Shown here one piece after another: positions 22,520-34,707 of a stretch of DNA of 64,000 bases; positions within the stretch are counted from its first letter, which is position 1, and every line of letters begins with the position of its first letter. Made by a program: the position numbers and the translations under genes. Location of the stretch: the NCBI GenBank assembly GCA_954871525.1, contig OX940872.1, forward strand, positions 14,593,180-14,657,179. Direction: 5' to 3'. Under the pieces are notes generated by a model. That model was not told the DNA's origin and searched no databases. It saw only the letters and a program-made list of their open reading frames with translations. The stretch is from Parietaria judaica. Lineage: Eukaryota; Streptophyta; Magnoliopsida; Rosales; Urticaceae.

Positions 22520-23596
22520 GTGTACTACGAGAAATCCATGACGGAGAATGCCGAAACCATTCCGGCAAGAAATCACTCTCCAACAAAGCGAAACGGTAGG
22601 TTTTTTCTGGCCAACTAGTAGGCCGACACGGAAGCTCACGCTAAGTGATGCGACAAATGTCAGCGTAATTTGCTGTCCATACATTGTCCGACAGAGAAGT
22701 TGCTATCAGTATCGGTACCCTACCCATTCATGAGATGGTCCATGGACATAGTAGGACCTTTTTCCCTGGCACCAGCCGGAAAAAAGTTCTTACTAGTCGT
22801 GACGGACTACTTCTCAAAATGGGTAGAGGCCGAATCCTATGCCAACATCAAAGACTCTGATGTAGAACACTACGTTTGGAAAAACATCATAAGTCATTTT
22901 GGATTGCCCAAGGAAATCATTGCCGACAACGGACCTCAGTTCATGTGAAACAGGTTCTAGAATTTGTGCTACAACTGAAAGATTTCTTTGAACACATCCA
23001 CCCCAAGATATCCACAAGTAAACGGCCAGGTTGAAGTCTCTAACCGGACCATATTGGATAGTATCAAGAAAATACTTGATACCAAGAAAGGTCGATGGGC
23101 CGATAAGCTTTTTCGGCGTCCTATAGTCATATAGGACCGCGCAGCAAAGAGCGGCATGCATTGATACCATCCAAGATCGATGGTATACGGCACCAAATCA
23201 TTCATACCATCCAAGATCGAGGCCCACAGTCTCATAAGGGAATATGCTCCCAACAACGCGGAACTCAATGATGAAATGAGACAAGACCAGCTTGACCACC
23301 CAGATGAACGTCTCGAACAAGCCCTAATTCGAATTGTGAACTATCAAAACTCTGTAGCTAGGTACTACAAATCTAAAGTTAGGCATCAAAAGTTCTTCAC
23401 CAGGGAACTGGTCCTCAGAAAGGTCTGCCAGAACACAGTCAAACCCAATTCCGATAAATTGGGGGCTAACGGGGAAGGGCCCTATATCGTTACCGAAGTA
23501 TTAAAGCCTGGTGTATACAAACTGGCAACCCCGGACAGTTCAAGGATCCTTCGGAGTTGGAATTCTATGCACCTAAGAAAGTACTACACCTAAAAG
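22520..23596 (+). pseudogene. Tat integrase remnant
   Basis: The zinc-binding part survives in broken frames at 22530-22690. The catalytic core reads MDIVGPFSLAPAGKKF, then TDYFSKWVEAE, then PKEIIADNGPQF, giving the first two acidic residues of the DDE triad. A stop follows at 22947. The next block ([16 protein letters not shown]) carries the third acidic residue in another frame. The C-terminal part 23180-23593 is open and ends with GPYIVTEVLKPGVYKL. A 17-base direct repeat (ataccatccaagatcga) at 23164 and 23206 disturbs the frame between core and C-terminus. Confidence 0.85.
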
Positions 23597-24640
23597 ATCA
23601 AAGATTGACTTATCATGAACTACGTAATGGCTTGATCTCCAAAGTGCGGGGTACGTAGGCAGTTAGACTCAAAATGGTCAGGCACAGACCCAATACACCC
23701 AATAAACCGAATAGATTTACGCGCCAAATGTCTAGACATGTTCGGAAGCTAAGACCCTCGATCAAAGAATAAATCTCAAGGAAAAAGCAAACCGGGAAGC
23801 ATCCAAATACATGTGAGCAGTTTCAATTATGTTAAGAAAGTTCATATGTTATTAAACAAATCGTGACTAATTCCACACGATCAAATCGGTCATCACATAG
23901 TATTTCGAGCACAGACAACTTATTATTAACAATGATTCACAAGTAGTGAAATTCAGCTAAGTCCAGAACAACAATCCTGGCATCTATTAGAGTACCACAC
24001 CCTTTCTTTCCGAGTTACATACTCTGCTCGGGTACCCTTTCTTTTCGAGTTACATACTTTGCCCGCGTACCATACACTTTCTTTGCGGATTAGATACTCT
24101 GCCCAGGTACCATACCCTTTCATTGCGGGTCACATACTCCGCCCGGGTATCATACCCTACTCTTACTTGACTTGGGCATCAGGCCCTGACTCCGGAGATC
24201 AGCAAGCCCTGCTCGGCCACTAACCCCATCGCAAGGCCACCCGAGGTGCAGCAAGTAAACACCGGGCGACCAAGCCTAAACCCCCCAAGGTACCAAAATC
24301 TTACTAAGCACTTTTCATTATTTCTTAGCACGGGAATCTTAAGTCCTATAGTAGATTGTTTAACTTAGAAATGAAATCAGGATATTCGACCTGAAAACAA
24401 AAATTTCATGGTCGAATACACCGATCAGAAGCTTTACCATAAATTTATTAGTTTATATTAATGAAATAAGAAAAAGTTTGCGAGAAAGATATCAATATTT
24501 ATTTACGACAAAAAGCCCTAACCGCGGGCAAATAGTATTTCCAAGAAACTAAAATGAAAGAAAAAATGCAAAAATAAAGGGTTCCGGTCCCATGACCTGC
24601 TTGAAAGAAAGCCCTAGCCACGTGCATTAATGTTGTTCAA
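23597..24640 (+). other. Tat spacer between integrase and antisense ORF
   Basis: This is non-coding. It opens with the motif pair gaactacgta .. gggtacgtaggca and a long run without domains. It includes four tandem units of about 35-40 bases at roughly 23991-24160, each with accctttctttgcgggttacatactctgcccgggt-like sequence in degenerate form. The last 300 bases are AT-rich. Confidence 0.6.
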
Positions 24641-27600
24641 TGCTTATTTGGAAGAAAAAAAAGAGCAAAAAGCTCGGAGATGGTCGCTTTCTCTAGGCGA
24701 CATCGTGGGAGGTCTTTTCTCATGGGGTCAGCTCGGTCGGGGGCACTCGTTCGTGGTCAACTCGAACGACGAGGACATAGTCGGCTCGGTCGGGGTTGGG
24801 TTGCTCTCAGTTAGGGTCAGCAAGGGCTCGGTTGGGGTCGGCTTGATTCGGGCGCTCTCATCATAGGATGCCTCGGCCGGGATCGGTGCGTTTCGTCTTG
24901 GCTCGGTAGAGTTCGCTTGGTCCACCTAGACTTTCTGATCTGCAACATCAGCACCCTCCGTTCAGTCTAACTCGTGGGAGATAGCTAAAAAGTCCATCAC
25001 GGGTGCCGGCTGCCCGGCAAGGAGGTCTTCATACGCAGACTTATCTTCCGTGAGGATTTTCAGCTCGCCTGGAAAGTCGGTGAGCTCGCCCTCGAGGATC
25101 TCAGCAATGATGGCCATGTTACCTTGAATCAGGTGCATGATCCAGGTATCATAGGCAACATTCATATGGTGAGCAATCACCGCATCCCTTTGTTGTACGC
25201 GCTTACGATACTTGCGCAAAACAGCCTTGGCCGCCTCCTTCTCAGCTGATGCTTCCGCCCGGGCCTGGGTCAGCGCCTCAAGGGTAGAGTTGTGCTTCAC
25301 CCTTAGCGCGATCAACTCCTCAGAGAGCTCCTACAGGCTGTTCTCAGCCCGTCTCAGGGCGGCGTCGGAGGTGGCGCGCATCCCAATTTCCTTGTACTCG
25401 TTCGCCTGAGTCTCGGCGACCAAGGCTGAGTCATTAATAGGGATGAAACCGGGTTAAAAACCCGGTTTTATTTTCAAAACCCGAAAAGCGAACGCGAATT
25501 TTCAGGTTTTGATTTTTAAAACCCGAACCCGGCTTTTGAAAAACAAAATCCGAATATCCGGGTTAGGGTAATCACCCGGTTTTTATTTGAAAACCCAGAT
25601 CTTTACCTCCTTTAAATATATATATATACAAAGCCATTAATAGATAATATAATCTAATCTTAAATACACCAATCTAAACTTTCTAAACATAGATGTTGTT
25701 TTACTAAGTGAGTATTGAGTAAGTATCAATGTTAGTTTATAAATATAATACTAAATAATAACAATTTTATAAACATAGTAAACATAAATTAAATATTTCT
25801 AATTATTTATTAAAAAATCTAGGTTTTAGTAACCTACTAACCGGGTTTCGGTTTTTATAACTCAAAACCCGAAACCCAGAACCGGTTTAATTTGGTTACG
25901 AGTTTTTCAAAATTCGGTTTCCGTTTAACCCGGTTTTATTTTGGTTTCGGTTTTTGAAAACCAGATTCGGTTAAAAACCCACATTTGCGGGCTTTATTTG
26001 CATCCCTAGTCATTAAGGAGCTTCTCCCTTATGTCCAGCTCTTCGATCTCCAGGGCCTTGATCGTGTTGTCTCTAACGCCGATATGGCACTTCACTTCGA
26101 CCACCTCTTTGATCCTCATGATCAGCTCCCCGAAGTTCTTCTCGAGCTTGGCATTCATCCGAACCAACTCCTTGTTCTTTTCGGTTAGCTCGGCCTTGAT
26201 CCCCTCACCCTCGGCTACAGACAGCATGTCCTTCAGCTCTTTTGAGTGAGCCCTCATACTTAAGGACCAGATCGTTGGCGTATGCCCCGAGCTACCAATA
26301 GAAAAACTGGAAATTACTTAGAAAATTTTCATAAAAAAACAAAAAAAAAAAAAGAAGGGGCCAAGATTTTGGCACCTGGTTTACCTTCGCTTGCAAGGAA
26401 GCAAAGGCGATGTACTCCCGAGGGTGGGAGACTTCAGCATCCTCAACGTGGGAGACTCCCCCGCTCGTCAGCTGCTTCATCAAGTTCCCAGTTACTTTGA
26501 GAGCCTCATGAAGACCCTTCTCGTTGTACCAGACGACCTTGGCGACCCTCTTGATATTAGACAGAGGGCCCAAGCTACCCGCCTTTGCAAGAACGAAATC
26601 ACGAGCAGGATTCTGCACTCTATGGCTGGTAGCGCCCTTGGTCGAATCCCGGTTTTGACCACCCGTTTTCTTGTAGGTGACCCCTTGTTTCCTAGAGCCA
26701 TGGCCCTTGCTGGAGGGCTTGGTGCTGCTGGGTCGGGCAACCTAGGACAAAGGCTTGGCCACCTTCTGGGCGAGCTTATCCCCCTTCGGCTTCTTGTGAG
26801 CAACCTTCTCTTTGGCAGAGCGACCTTGCTTTCCTTGGCCTTCAGGGTTCTTGATCTCAACCGGCACAAAACTAGAATAGACTACGGGCTCAAAGGTCCC
26901 ACTCGGCAGCAAGACTGGTTCCTCGTCAAAAATAATGATGAAGTCCCGCTCGGCGACAGCCCGGGAAGCCTACTACTCGGCTGCAGAAAGAACAGTCCTC
27001 TCCGAGACTTGTTTCGGCGCGACCTCTAACCTAGGAGTCGCCTCACGCCCTTCAACGGGCAGAACTTGAGCCGACCTCCGAGTCGCCCCCTCCTTGGGAA
27101 CCTCCTGGGTCTGGCCAGAGGCCTTCTTCGTTCCCTGGGCCACCTTGGCGCGACCAGAACCCTTCTCGGGTACGTGAGACTCTTTCTCCTTCCCTTTTGC
27201 GACAGCTTTGGCGGATGTATGCTGAGCCCTTAACTCCCAATAGTTGAGCTCGGCAGTCATCTCTGCCAAATAAAAACCTATTAGAAAATATCCAAATAGA
27301 ATGTCCCAAACAGAAATAAAACCTAGCTCGGAAAACTTACCTTCTTCCTCGGTGTTGTCCTCTTCGCTGAAAACAGTACCATACTAACCAAAGGTGCAGT
27401 TAGGCCCGCAATACCAGACCCCGGCAGCGATGAACCTCTCCTTGGTGAGATCCTTCCACTCAATACATCCCCCGGGAACAGAACCTCGTTCTTAGCTATC
27501 CACTCGAGTCCGAGAGGCCTCGACTTCACCTTCTTCCCTTTCCGTTCTCTGAAGAAAAATAGCCAACATTACAAAAAGTTCGAGCAAAAGAAATCCGAGC

Positions 27601-27744
27601 AAAATTGAGTAAGAAAATTACCGATCTCATGAGCCCACTTATTTGCATAGGAATCTCATGTACCGAAAGACCCCGGAAAGGCTTGAAAAAGAAATATCTA
27701 TCCTTCCAGCCGTCATCCTTGTCAAAGATTCCCCTAATGAAGTC
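24640..27744 (-). pseudogene. 3' (C-terminal) part of the Tat antisense ORF
   Basis: On the minus strand a chain of frames runs from 27744 down to about 24730, out of phase with one another. Pieces include WKDRYFFFKPFRGLS near 27660-27705, proline- and lysine-rich linkers (26973-27269), RVAKVVWYNEKGLHEALKV (about 26530), and long charged helices likely to form coiled coils (26006-26257 and 24962-25315). This matches the C-terminal half of the 'putative gypsy type transposon' antisense ORF (PF04195-like) of Tat elements, whose role is unknown. It is interrupted by a hAT MITE and cut from its N-terminal half by the 11.4 kb insertion. Confidence 0.75.
25438..26008. mobile_element. Non-autonomous hAT MITE with exact 8 bp target duplication
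   Basis: The ends are TAGGGATG (25438) and CATCCCTA (26008). The flanking octamers GTCATTAA at 25430-25437 and 26009-26016 are identical. Subterminal sequence is packed with aacccggttt and ccggttttt motifs in both orientations. There is no transposase frame. It splits the coiled-coil region of the Tat antisense ORF, so it inserted after the Tat element. Confidence 0.92.
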
Positions 27745-29914
27745 TGTTGGACATATTCTGTATATGCCCTCTATTCAAATGCTAATCCCACTTGTATAAG
27801 ATTATGGTCGTTTGCCTACGAATAAAATATTCTTATTAATGTTAATCTTATATAGTTATCTACGGATTATAGATATAGTTATCTACGGATTGTAGGAATG
27901 ACTATCAAATTGAATGTTTGATCTTTAGTTCTTTGTCTTTTGCATTTAAGTTAAAGTCATCACACAGAGTCTTTGTGTGAGGAGATTTGACTAACATAAA
28001 TAAAAAACTTCAAATTGCTCCATAGTCTAGATCGGAAGTGGGATCTTCTGATTGGGAACGACTATAGGTGAACTTAATAGATCACATTTATGTGATAACC
28101 TATAACCGGATCAGAGTATTGTCCACGCACTAGTAAGTTCATCGGGTATGAAGTGTCATCATATTGGACATGGACAGACTTATATCCAAAATCATCATGT
28201 AAGTCTGTCACTAATGAAAGTAATATGAAGTCGCTAAAATGATCAGATGAAATCGGTTGAAGTCCTGAGCATTGTGGACTTGTACGGTTCAACTTATATA
28301 ATCTTTGATTTAATCGTTACAGAGTACAGCTCGATACTCCTAATACTTTTATTTTGGGATTAAACGGTTGACCGGCATGAGTTGCACAATACAAGATATG
28401 GATAATAACTTTATGATTACCTTATTATGATTTTATGGGAAGCAAATAAGTACTCATGGCTAGCTTACGGATTCATAAACCGTAAGTGAGTAGTTTGCAA
28501 TAAATCATAGATTAAGGTAGTGTCATCAAAAGAGCAGAACGGTAATAATATATTCACCCTTTTGATGATAATCATAATAATACGAAGACCTATCAATTTA
28601 GATATCTGATTGAATCATGGACACATGTATAAGCAATATATAACTATACACACTTGAGAGTTCAACTTCGCGCTATAGTGGAAAGTTACCTAAGTTGGTG
28701 AAAGCTCTACATTTTCACCGTAGCTCGGGTGTGTTGTCCATTTGTCCCCTTTGTAGCTCGACAAGGATGACACCGCAAATATTTTTAATATATTAGTTAA
28801 AAATTGAATAGATCCATTCACGAGTGATTCGTGATTGTTGTCACGAATTCTCTGATTAACCTAAAGTGGCAAAAGTATCAAAGTTTATGGTACTAGCCGG
28901 GAATGGGTAAATTGATAATTTAATTTGACCCCTGGATAATTCTAGGATTATGGAAAATCAAATTTTGGGAAATTATCATTTTGAATCGTGCAATTATGAT
29001 GTACGGTTTGAGAGTTATGGTCAAAACAGTTTTTCGGCGAAAGCCAAAATAGTCGTTGTTTTTCGCTAAGAATTTGAGAGAAAATTAAATATTGGTTTTA
29101 ATTCCTGGAATATTTAATTAAAAATATAATCATAAATTTTGAATTATGGTTATAGTGATTTTAAATCTTGAAAATATACAGATTTGATTTATCAAATATT
29201 TTAGGGTATTTTTTGAAAAGATTTAATTTGGATTTATTCTTTATTTGATTTAATCATTAAATCAAATCTTTGAGTGAATATCTCCAAATTGGTTGAGATA
29301 ATCTCTCCAAAGTGATTGGCATCAGCTTCCTATTAATAGGGGATCCCTGCAACCCTAAATCACACACTTCACAACCTAAAAATGCCAGAAAAGTCGTTTT
29401 CTCTCAGCCTCTCTCAGTTCGTGCAAATTTCTCAGGGAAAATTCTTCCTGGGATTCTGCGTTTAGGGTTTAGAGGTTATTTAAGAAGAGCCCACGCTCTT
29501 GGCGACGTAATCCCGGAGTTATACATCGGAAGACAACTGGGAGTTATCTTCTCACAAAAAATCGCAAAGAGCACGTAGATCAGAAAGCACGGAATTCTTG
29601 AAAATCAAAGAATCCAGACAGAATCGTCGAAGGTGTCAGGTACACGTTCTAGTATTTATCGATTATGAGATTATTCACTTTTACTCAAGGCTCAGATTAA
29701 AACAAGTTAACATGTTTAAATTAATTTAATTAATCCATCACGATCTTGGAAATTAATTGTAAGTTGATTTTGATTCAGTCGATTTGACAGGATTATTGAT
29801 ACGGTACTCTAACCCCGTAATTTTTTAAAGGTCAAACCGTGTCCGGTGAGTAATTCGGGTCTAGATCCGCAGATACGACTCGGAATTGGTGTCTAAGCGA
29901 TGTCGATTTCAGCA
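27745..29914 (+). repeat. 5' LTR (2170 bp) of the non-coding long-LTR element
   Basis: It begins TGTTGGACATATTC and ends TTTCAGCA. It is nearly collinear with 37046-39152. In the first 190 bases I count about 15 differences by eye, then runs of over 100 identical bases. A probable promoter/R region lies near 29320-29400 (cctattaataggggatccct). The 88-codon frame there is LTR sequence, not a gene. Confidence 0.92.
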
Positions 29915-29916
29915 AT

Positions 29917-29928
29917 TGGTATCAGAGC
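29917..29928 (+). other. Primer-binding site for initiator tRNA-Met
   Basis: The sequence TGGTATCAGAGC is the standard plant copia primer site, complementary to the 3' end of initiator tRNA-Met. It lies two bases after the LTR end. Confidence 0.9.
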
Positions 29929-30550
29929 CCTGATTTACGATGGATAATTAATTTAATTTAGGGATAATAATTTAGATAATATTCCTCCCCATGGTTCGCT
30001 ATATTGAGCTGAGCCAGCCCAGTTCTGTTTGGTAGAGAAGCCAGCCCAACATCGCGGGCTGGTCTAATGGGAGCAAAGCCCATTAAGGGCTGCTCTTATT
30101 ATTAATCAACGCTGCGCAATTTGGCACAGCGAGGATTATACGCTGGCTGGTCCACTCGATGTGGACCAGCAGAACACACCACGTGGCTGGACCACAAAAC
30201 CGACGCGGTTTGGGCGCGTGCATGACCAGAAATTATATGTTTTTTTTTATTTTAAATTGTATTTTGGTTTCGGGTTTTTATCCGAACCTAATATAGTTCG
30301 GGTCAAAAATATTTTGTTTTAAATTGATCCGAAGCGCGTTGGAAATATTAAATTGAAAAAATTTAATTATTTTAATTTATTAGAGACCCTAAGAAAATAA
30401 AAATCAGATTAATTAGTTTTTCTAATTAATTATTAATAATGGGTAATTAATTTTAGTTCTAAATTAATTATTGGATTTTTTAATTTATTAAAATGAATAA
30501 TTAATTCCTTTAATGGATAGATTTATTAAGGTATTCCATAGATAATACTT

Positions 30551-30718
30551 TAATTATTAATCCAATTACCTAACACGTTTATGTTACATAGTGGTCTATG
30601 TAACATGGGGTTTTAATGAGCGGTTTTGATTGAATAATTATTAATCCAATTACCTAACACGTTTATGTTACATAGTGGTCTATGTAACATGGGGTTTTAA
30701 TGAGCGGTTTTGATTGAA
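30551..30718 (+). repeat. Exact 84 bp tandem duplication with a hairpin in each copy
   Basis: Copies at 30551-30634 and 30635-30718 appear identical. Each contains the perfect 11-base inverted repeat ATGTTACATAG / CTATGTAACAT around a four-base loop (30581-30606 and 30665-30690). Identity of the copies implies a duplication more recent than most changes in this element. Confidence 0.9.
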
Positions 30719-30921
30719 TAATAGATAGTAGATAATTAATCGATAAATAACTTCATTATTAAATAATTCCAGATAATTAAAATGTAAGTTCCTAGTTTAG
30801 AGCTCATGCCTGGATAACCGTGTGTTATCTTAGATGGTTAAAATATTTGTAGATAAATAGCAAGAGTTTAGCATAGGAAGGTCTCCATTTGTTGCCGGTA
30901 CAACGACAGGCGGCATAACAC

Positions 30922-33500
30922 TGTTGAACATATGTGTCCTTAAATAAGATATTTATCCATTTGTAAAAGATTATGACAAGTCGTTGAATAAACTTGATAC
31001 TTATTATGTTAATCTTATTATAGTTTCTGGTAAAGTAAAATAGAATGTTTGATTCCTTAGTTCATAAAGGATGCAATTATGCTATTATTATCACAACAGA
31101 GTCGATTTGAGGAAGAATTAATAATCATAATAAATGAACTTAAAATGTCCGTGACCTGATTAACTGGGTGAGAGCCCATTAATCGTGTAAGGTCATTAAT
31201 GTGACTAAGTGACAATCCTATTCTGGATTATCTGTGTGTCACACTCACTAGAAGTGCATTAAGTATGAAGCGTCTTCATACTGGACTGGACCTTACTTAA
31301 ACTCAAGAAGTTATCATATAAGACCGTTACTGATAACTTGAAGTTAAGTTACAAAACGATGATCAAATGGATATTAGTTCTAAGTCCTGAGTGATCATGA
31401 GTCCGACCTGCTGGCTTTATTATTCTTTGATTTAACCGTTAAATAACACAAGATATTACCGCTGTTCCCAACACTATTATTTTGGGAACATAATAGTCAG
31501 TAAGGATAGCTTGATCATAGACATGGGCATCACACAGCTCTCTTCAGAGTCATGATGATTCTCTTGGTTGTCAGTGGTAGGAAGTGAGAGGTACCCGTGC
31601 GCAACTTATGAATCAAACCATAAGTGGGTTGCTCATAATATTACTTCCTGAGTCAATGATGAAAATGCAATGAGGGGCATTACGGTAAAAACCGCCTGCT
31701 TATGTGTGAGTCATCAAGTGAAAGGACAGGAACCCGAATTCGATTGTATCAATGGACACCCTGCTCTATAAAGAGAGTAATATACACCGTATCACTAAAG
31801 AGTGCAGCCTCAGGTCTATAGTGGAATCACTTCGAGGTTTGACGAACAACTAGCAGTTCGTTGGAGCGTAAGTGGTACGGTTCCATGGTCCCCAAAATAG
31901 CTCCGTAACGGATGATACGTACGTGATTAAAATACATTCTGGATAATGTTTAATCACTTGGCTCGACTAATAAAACTTACAGGTCTGTCAGACGTCAGAT
32001 AGTTTTATCGTTAGCGTGGCAAAAGTACCATATTTTTGTACACGGAATTAATTAATAAAAATAAAGTTAGAATTTATATTTTCTAACAGAACCATGTTGT
32101 TGTAAATTAAATTATAAGCAACTTTGCTTTTTGAACCAAGTTATTCATATTTACGGTTTGTGATTTACGGATTTTCTAAGTTTAAGACTCGATTCGATAA
32201 ATTATGAAATTAAATCACATGTCAAAAATTTAAATTACAGTGTGGCACCATGACATATAATGTGTGATATTGAGATCAGGTTTTATTAATATAATTTAAT
32301 TATTTGGATTTAATTATTAATATCTAATTAATAATTAATTAATAACTAACAGATTTATATTAATAAATAAAAATATATATTTATATTCATATATGTGTAA
32401 ATTCGAATTAGGGTTTGGTAAATACAAACCCTAGCTAATTCGAATAGTGAGAATTGGATATTTTATATTTGCGGCATAAGTACCTAATATTTTGTATTTT
32501 GGCAAAATCCTAAAATCAATTTAATCCATTGGATCAGTTATGATTTAATATCAACCGTTGGATTGAGATAATTGATTTGAACCCTAAATGTAATTAGAAA
32601 TAGAAACTTGGTGACCAAGTTTAGGTATTTAAAATTTGCTTAATTAATTGTGTTCGTTGGATCGGTTTTGAGATTTAATCTTTACCGTCGGATTAGAAAT
32701 TAATTAATATTATATATATACAATATATAATTCGAATAATAAAGAGGATAATAATTCGAATTAGGGTTTCAGTGAAACCCTAGGGCATTTGATTTTATCC
32801 CTAATTGATTTGATCCATTGGATTGTTTTAAGATTTAATTTTTAACCATTGGATCTAGATAACCATAAACTAATTCGAACTTTAATATGTATATTTATAT
32901 AGAATTTGAATTTAATTAATATGATGATAAGATTAAATATTTTGATCTTATCATGTATTATTATTAATTAAATCCCTGATTAATTATATCCATTGGATTT
33001 AGATGAGATTGAATCTGGATCGTTGGATTGAAAAAAATCTCCAAATCAGTTACAGCTTGAGCCTATAATCGGTTACAGTTCCCACCTTGTTTAAAAATCT
33101 TATCTAAAGGTTAAGATGATTAGTAGACTATTCTTTCGGAAAGTTCTAAGATCCACTATCCTCTAAGAGCTTTTTAATACTTTGTGTATTATGGTCAATT
33201 ATAAACAAGCTGGAGAATATGAGTACTTTGTCAATTGATTGAGAGTTTTTCAAGATTATAATATATATATATGTATTTATATATAAATGATGGTAGAAAT
33301 ATAAACTTTTTGAAAGTTTTACGATTTCAAGCATAAATGCCATCGGCTAATCACTAACTAAGTGTGAACTTTGAGTTCACTGATCACTTGATGTAGAACT
33401 TAATTTCTTCATCAACTAACGATTCCGGGTACACTATTATATTAGTGTTACAGATACGTGAACCGAACCTAGAAATTAATGCCTGAATCTATGGTACACA
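30922..33500 (+). repeat. Diverged LTR-like sequence related to the 2.1 kb LTRs
   Basis: It starts TGTTGAACATATGTGTCC and then follows the same order of landmarks as the flanking LTRs. These are taaaagattatg, attatgttaatcttat, gaatgtttgat, tatgaagcgtcttcatactgga, tttgatttaaccgttaa, tattattttgggaac, ctatagtggaa and gtggcaaaagtacca. Sequence identity is low, so it belongs to a sister family. Its right end and target duplication could not be found, and the end given is approximate. It may be a nested solo LTR, or part of the ancestral element before a rearrangement. Confidence 0.6.
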
Positions 33501-34707
33501 TTTAAGGATGTTTGAGGATATAAAATCAATTCTTTGATTTATGATATATCTAAACTTGGACTTGAATTAGTTTATAATTATATATAAAGAGTATTCGTTT
33601 TCGTGAATACAAGTCTTTTGGAATATATATGCTAAACTAAATTGTTAATTAGTAGACTAGATTCATTGGGAATCAAGGTCTAATTAAAAGTGATTTGTTG
33701 AATTTATTCCACTAACATCAATGTGATTTTAAATCTTAAAATATTTCCAGATAGGAAACCATAGTCATAATTAGATATTATTAGGATACTCAGCCGTGGT
33801 GGGAGATGTGTCAGCAATCGCGAGACTACGAGTATCGACTAATATCAACGGGTTTATTTAATAAACAAATACGTTGAAATTCATATAATTATTGAAGAAG
33901 TCTAATTATGAATAATAGCAGGAAATACAAAATAGATTGACTACAGTAAACATCTGGAACCAAGGTACTTAGTTAACGGTTTAAATATACCGAAAGTATC
34001 TAGAGTGAGAGACGAATACACGGAAGGGTAATGCCTTAATAGCTAGAGTAGTAATTGAGGGTTATTCCCCAGAAATAAGAGAGAAAGTACGCGGTAGAAT
34101 ATTTTGCTCTCTGGTTACTATGCTATCTATCCAGATTCTCTTGTCCATTGCCCATATCGTCAGACGAAGATGGCAGATAAGTGTCAAATTATCTTTCTGA
34201 ATGGCAAGATGACTTGATATTATCTTCATGGATTTGTTTCGTATTGTATTTTGTATAATTAAGATTTGGAGACAAATTTACGGTATAATTTAATCCATGT
34301 CGGATTAATGTAAATTTTCAAATCTTAGAATTTTAAGGTTTATAAACCTAAAAGCGAAAGCATAAACAGTAATGAGCCTGCGTCTATAATCTCATTAACT
34401 AGCTTAATTATGGTTTTCTGAGTTCGAGATATAAAGAAATAACTGGCGATCAAGTCAATGTAATTATTAACAAGACATGATAATATTGGTCTAACATATT
34501 ACCTTTTATGTTAGAAGTTCTGAGTGCGCAGCGAAAGCGGACTAGAAAGACCCTCTATTTAACAATAGTAATTATGATTACCAATATAGTCCTTGATAAA
34601 TTCACCATGTGAATAAAAAAATTTCGTTATCTGGATGGAGGAACTTAAATGTTATCACATTACGAGATGTTCAATATCTCAAAGTAATGTAGCGTTTTAT
34701 GACGAAG

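Noticed and set aside
29312..29578. Frame of 88 codons, repeated at 38500-38856
   Set aside because: Both copies lie at the same place in the two LTRs of one element, so this is LTR sequence and not a duplicated gene.
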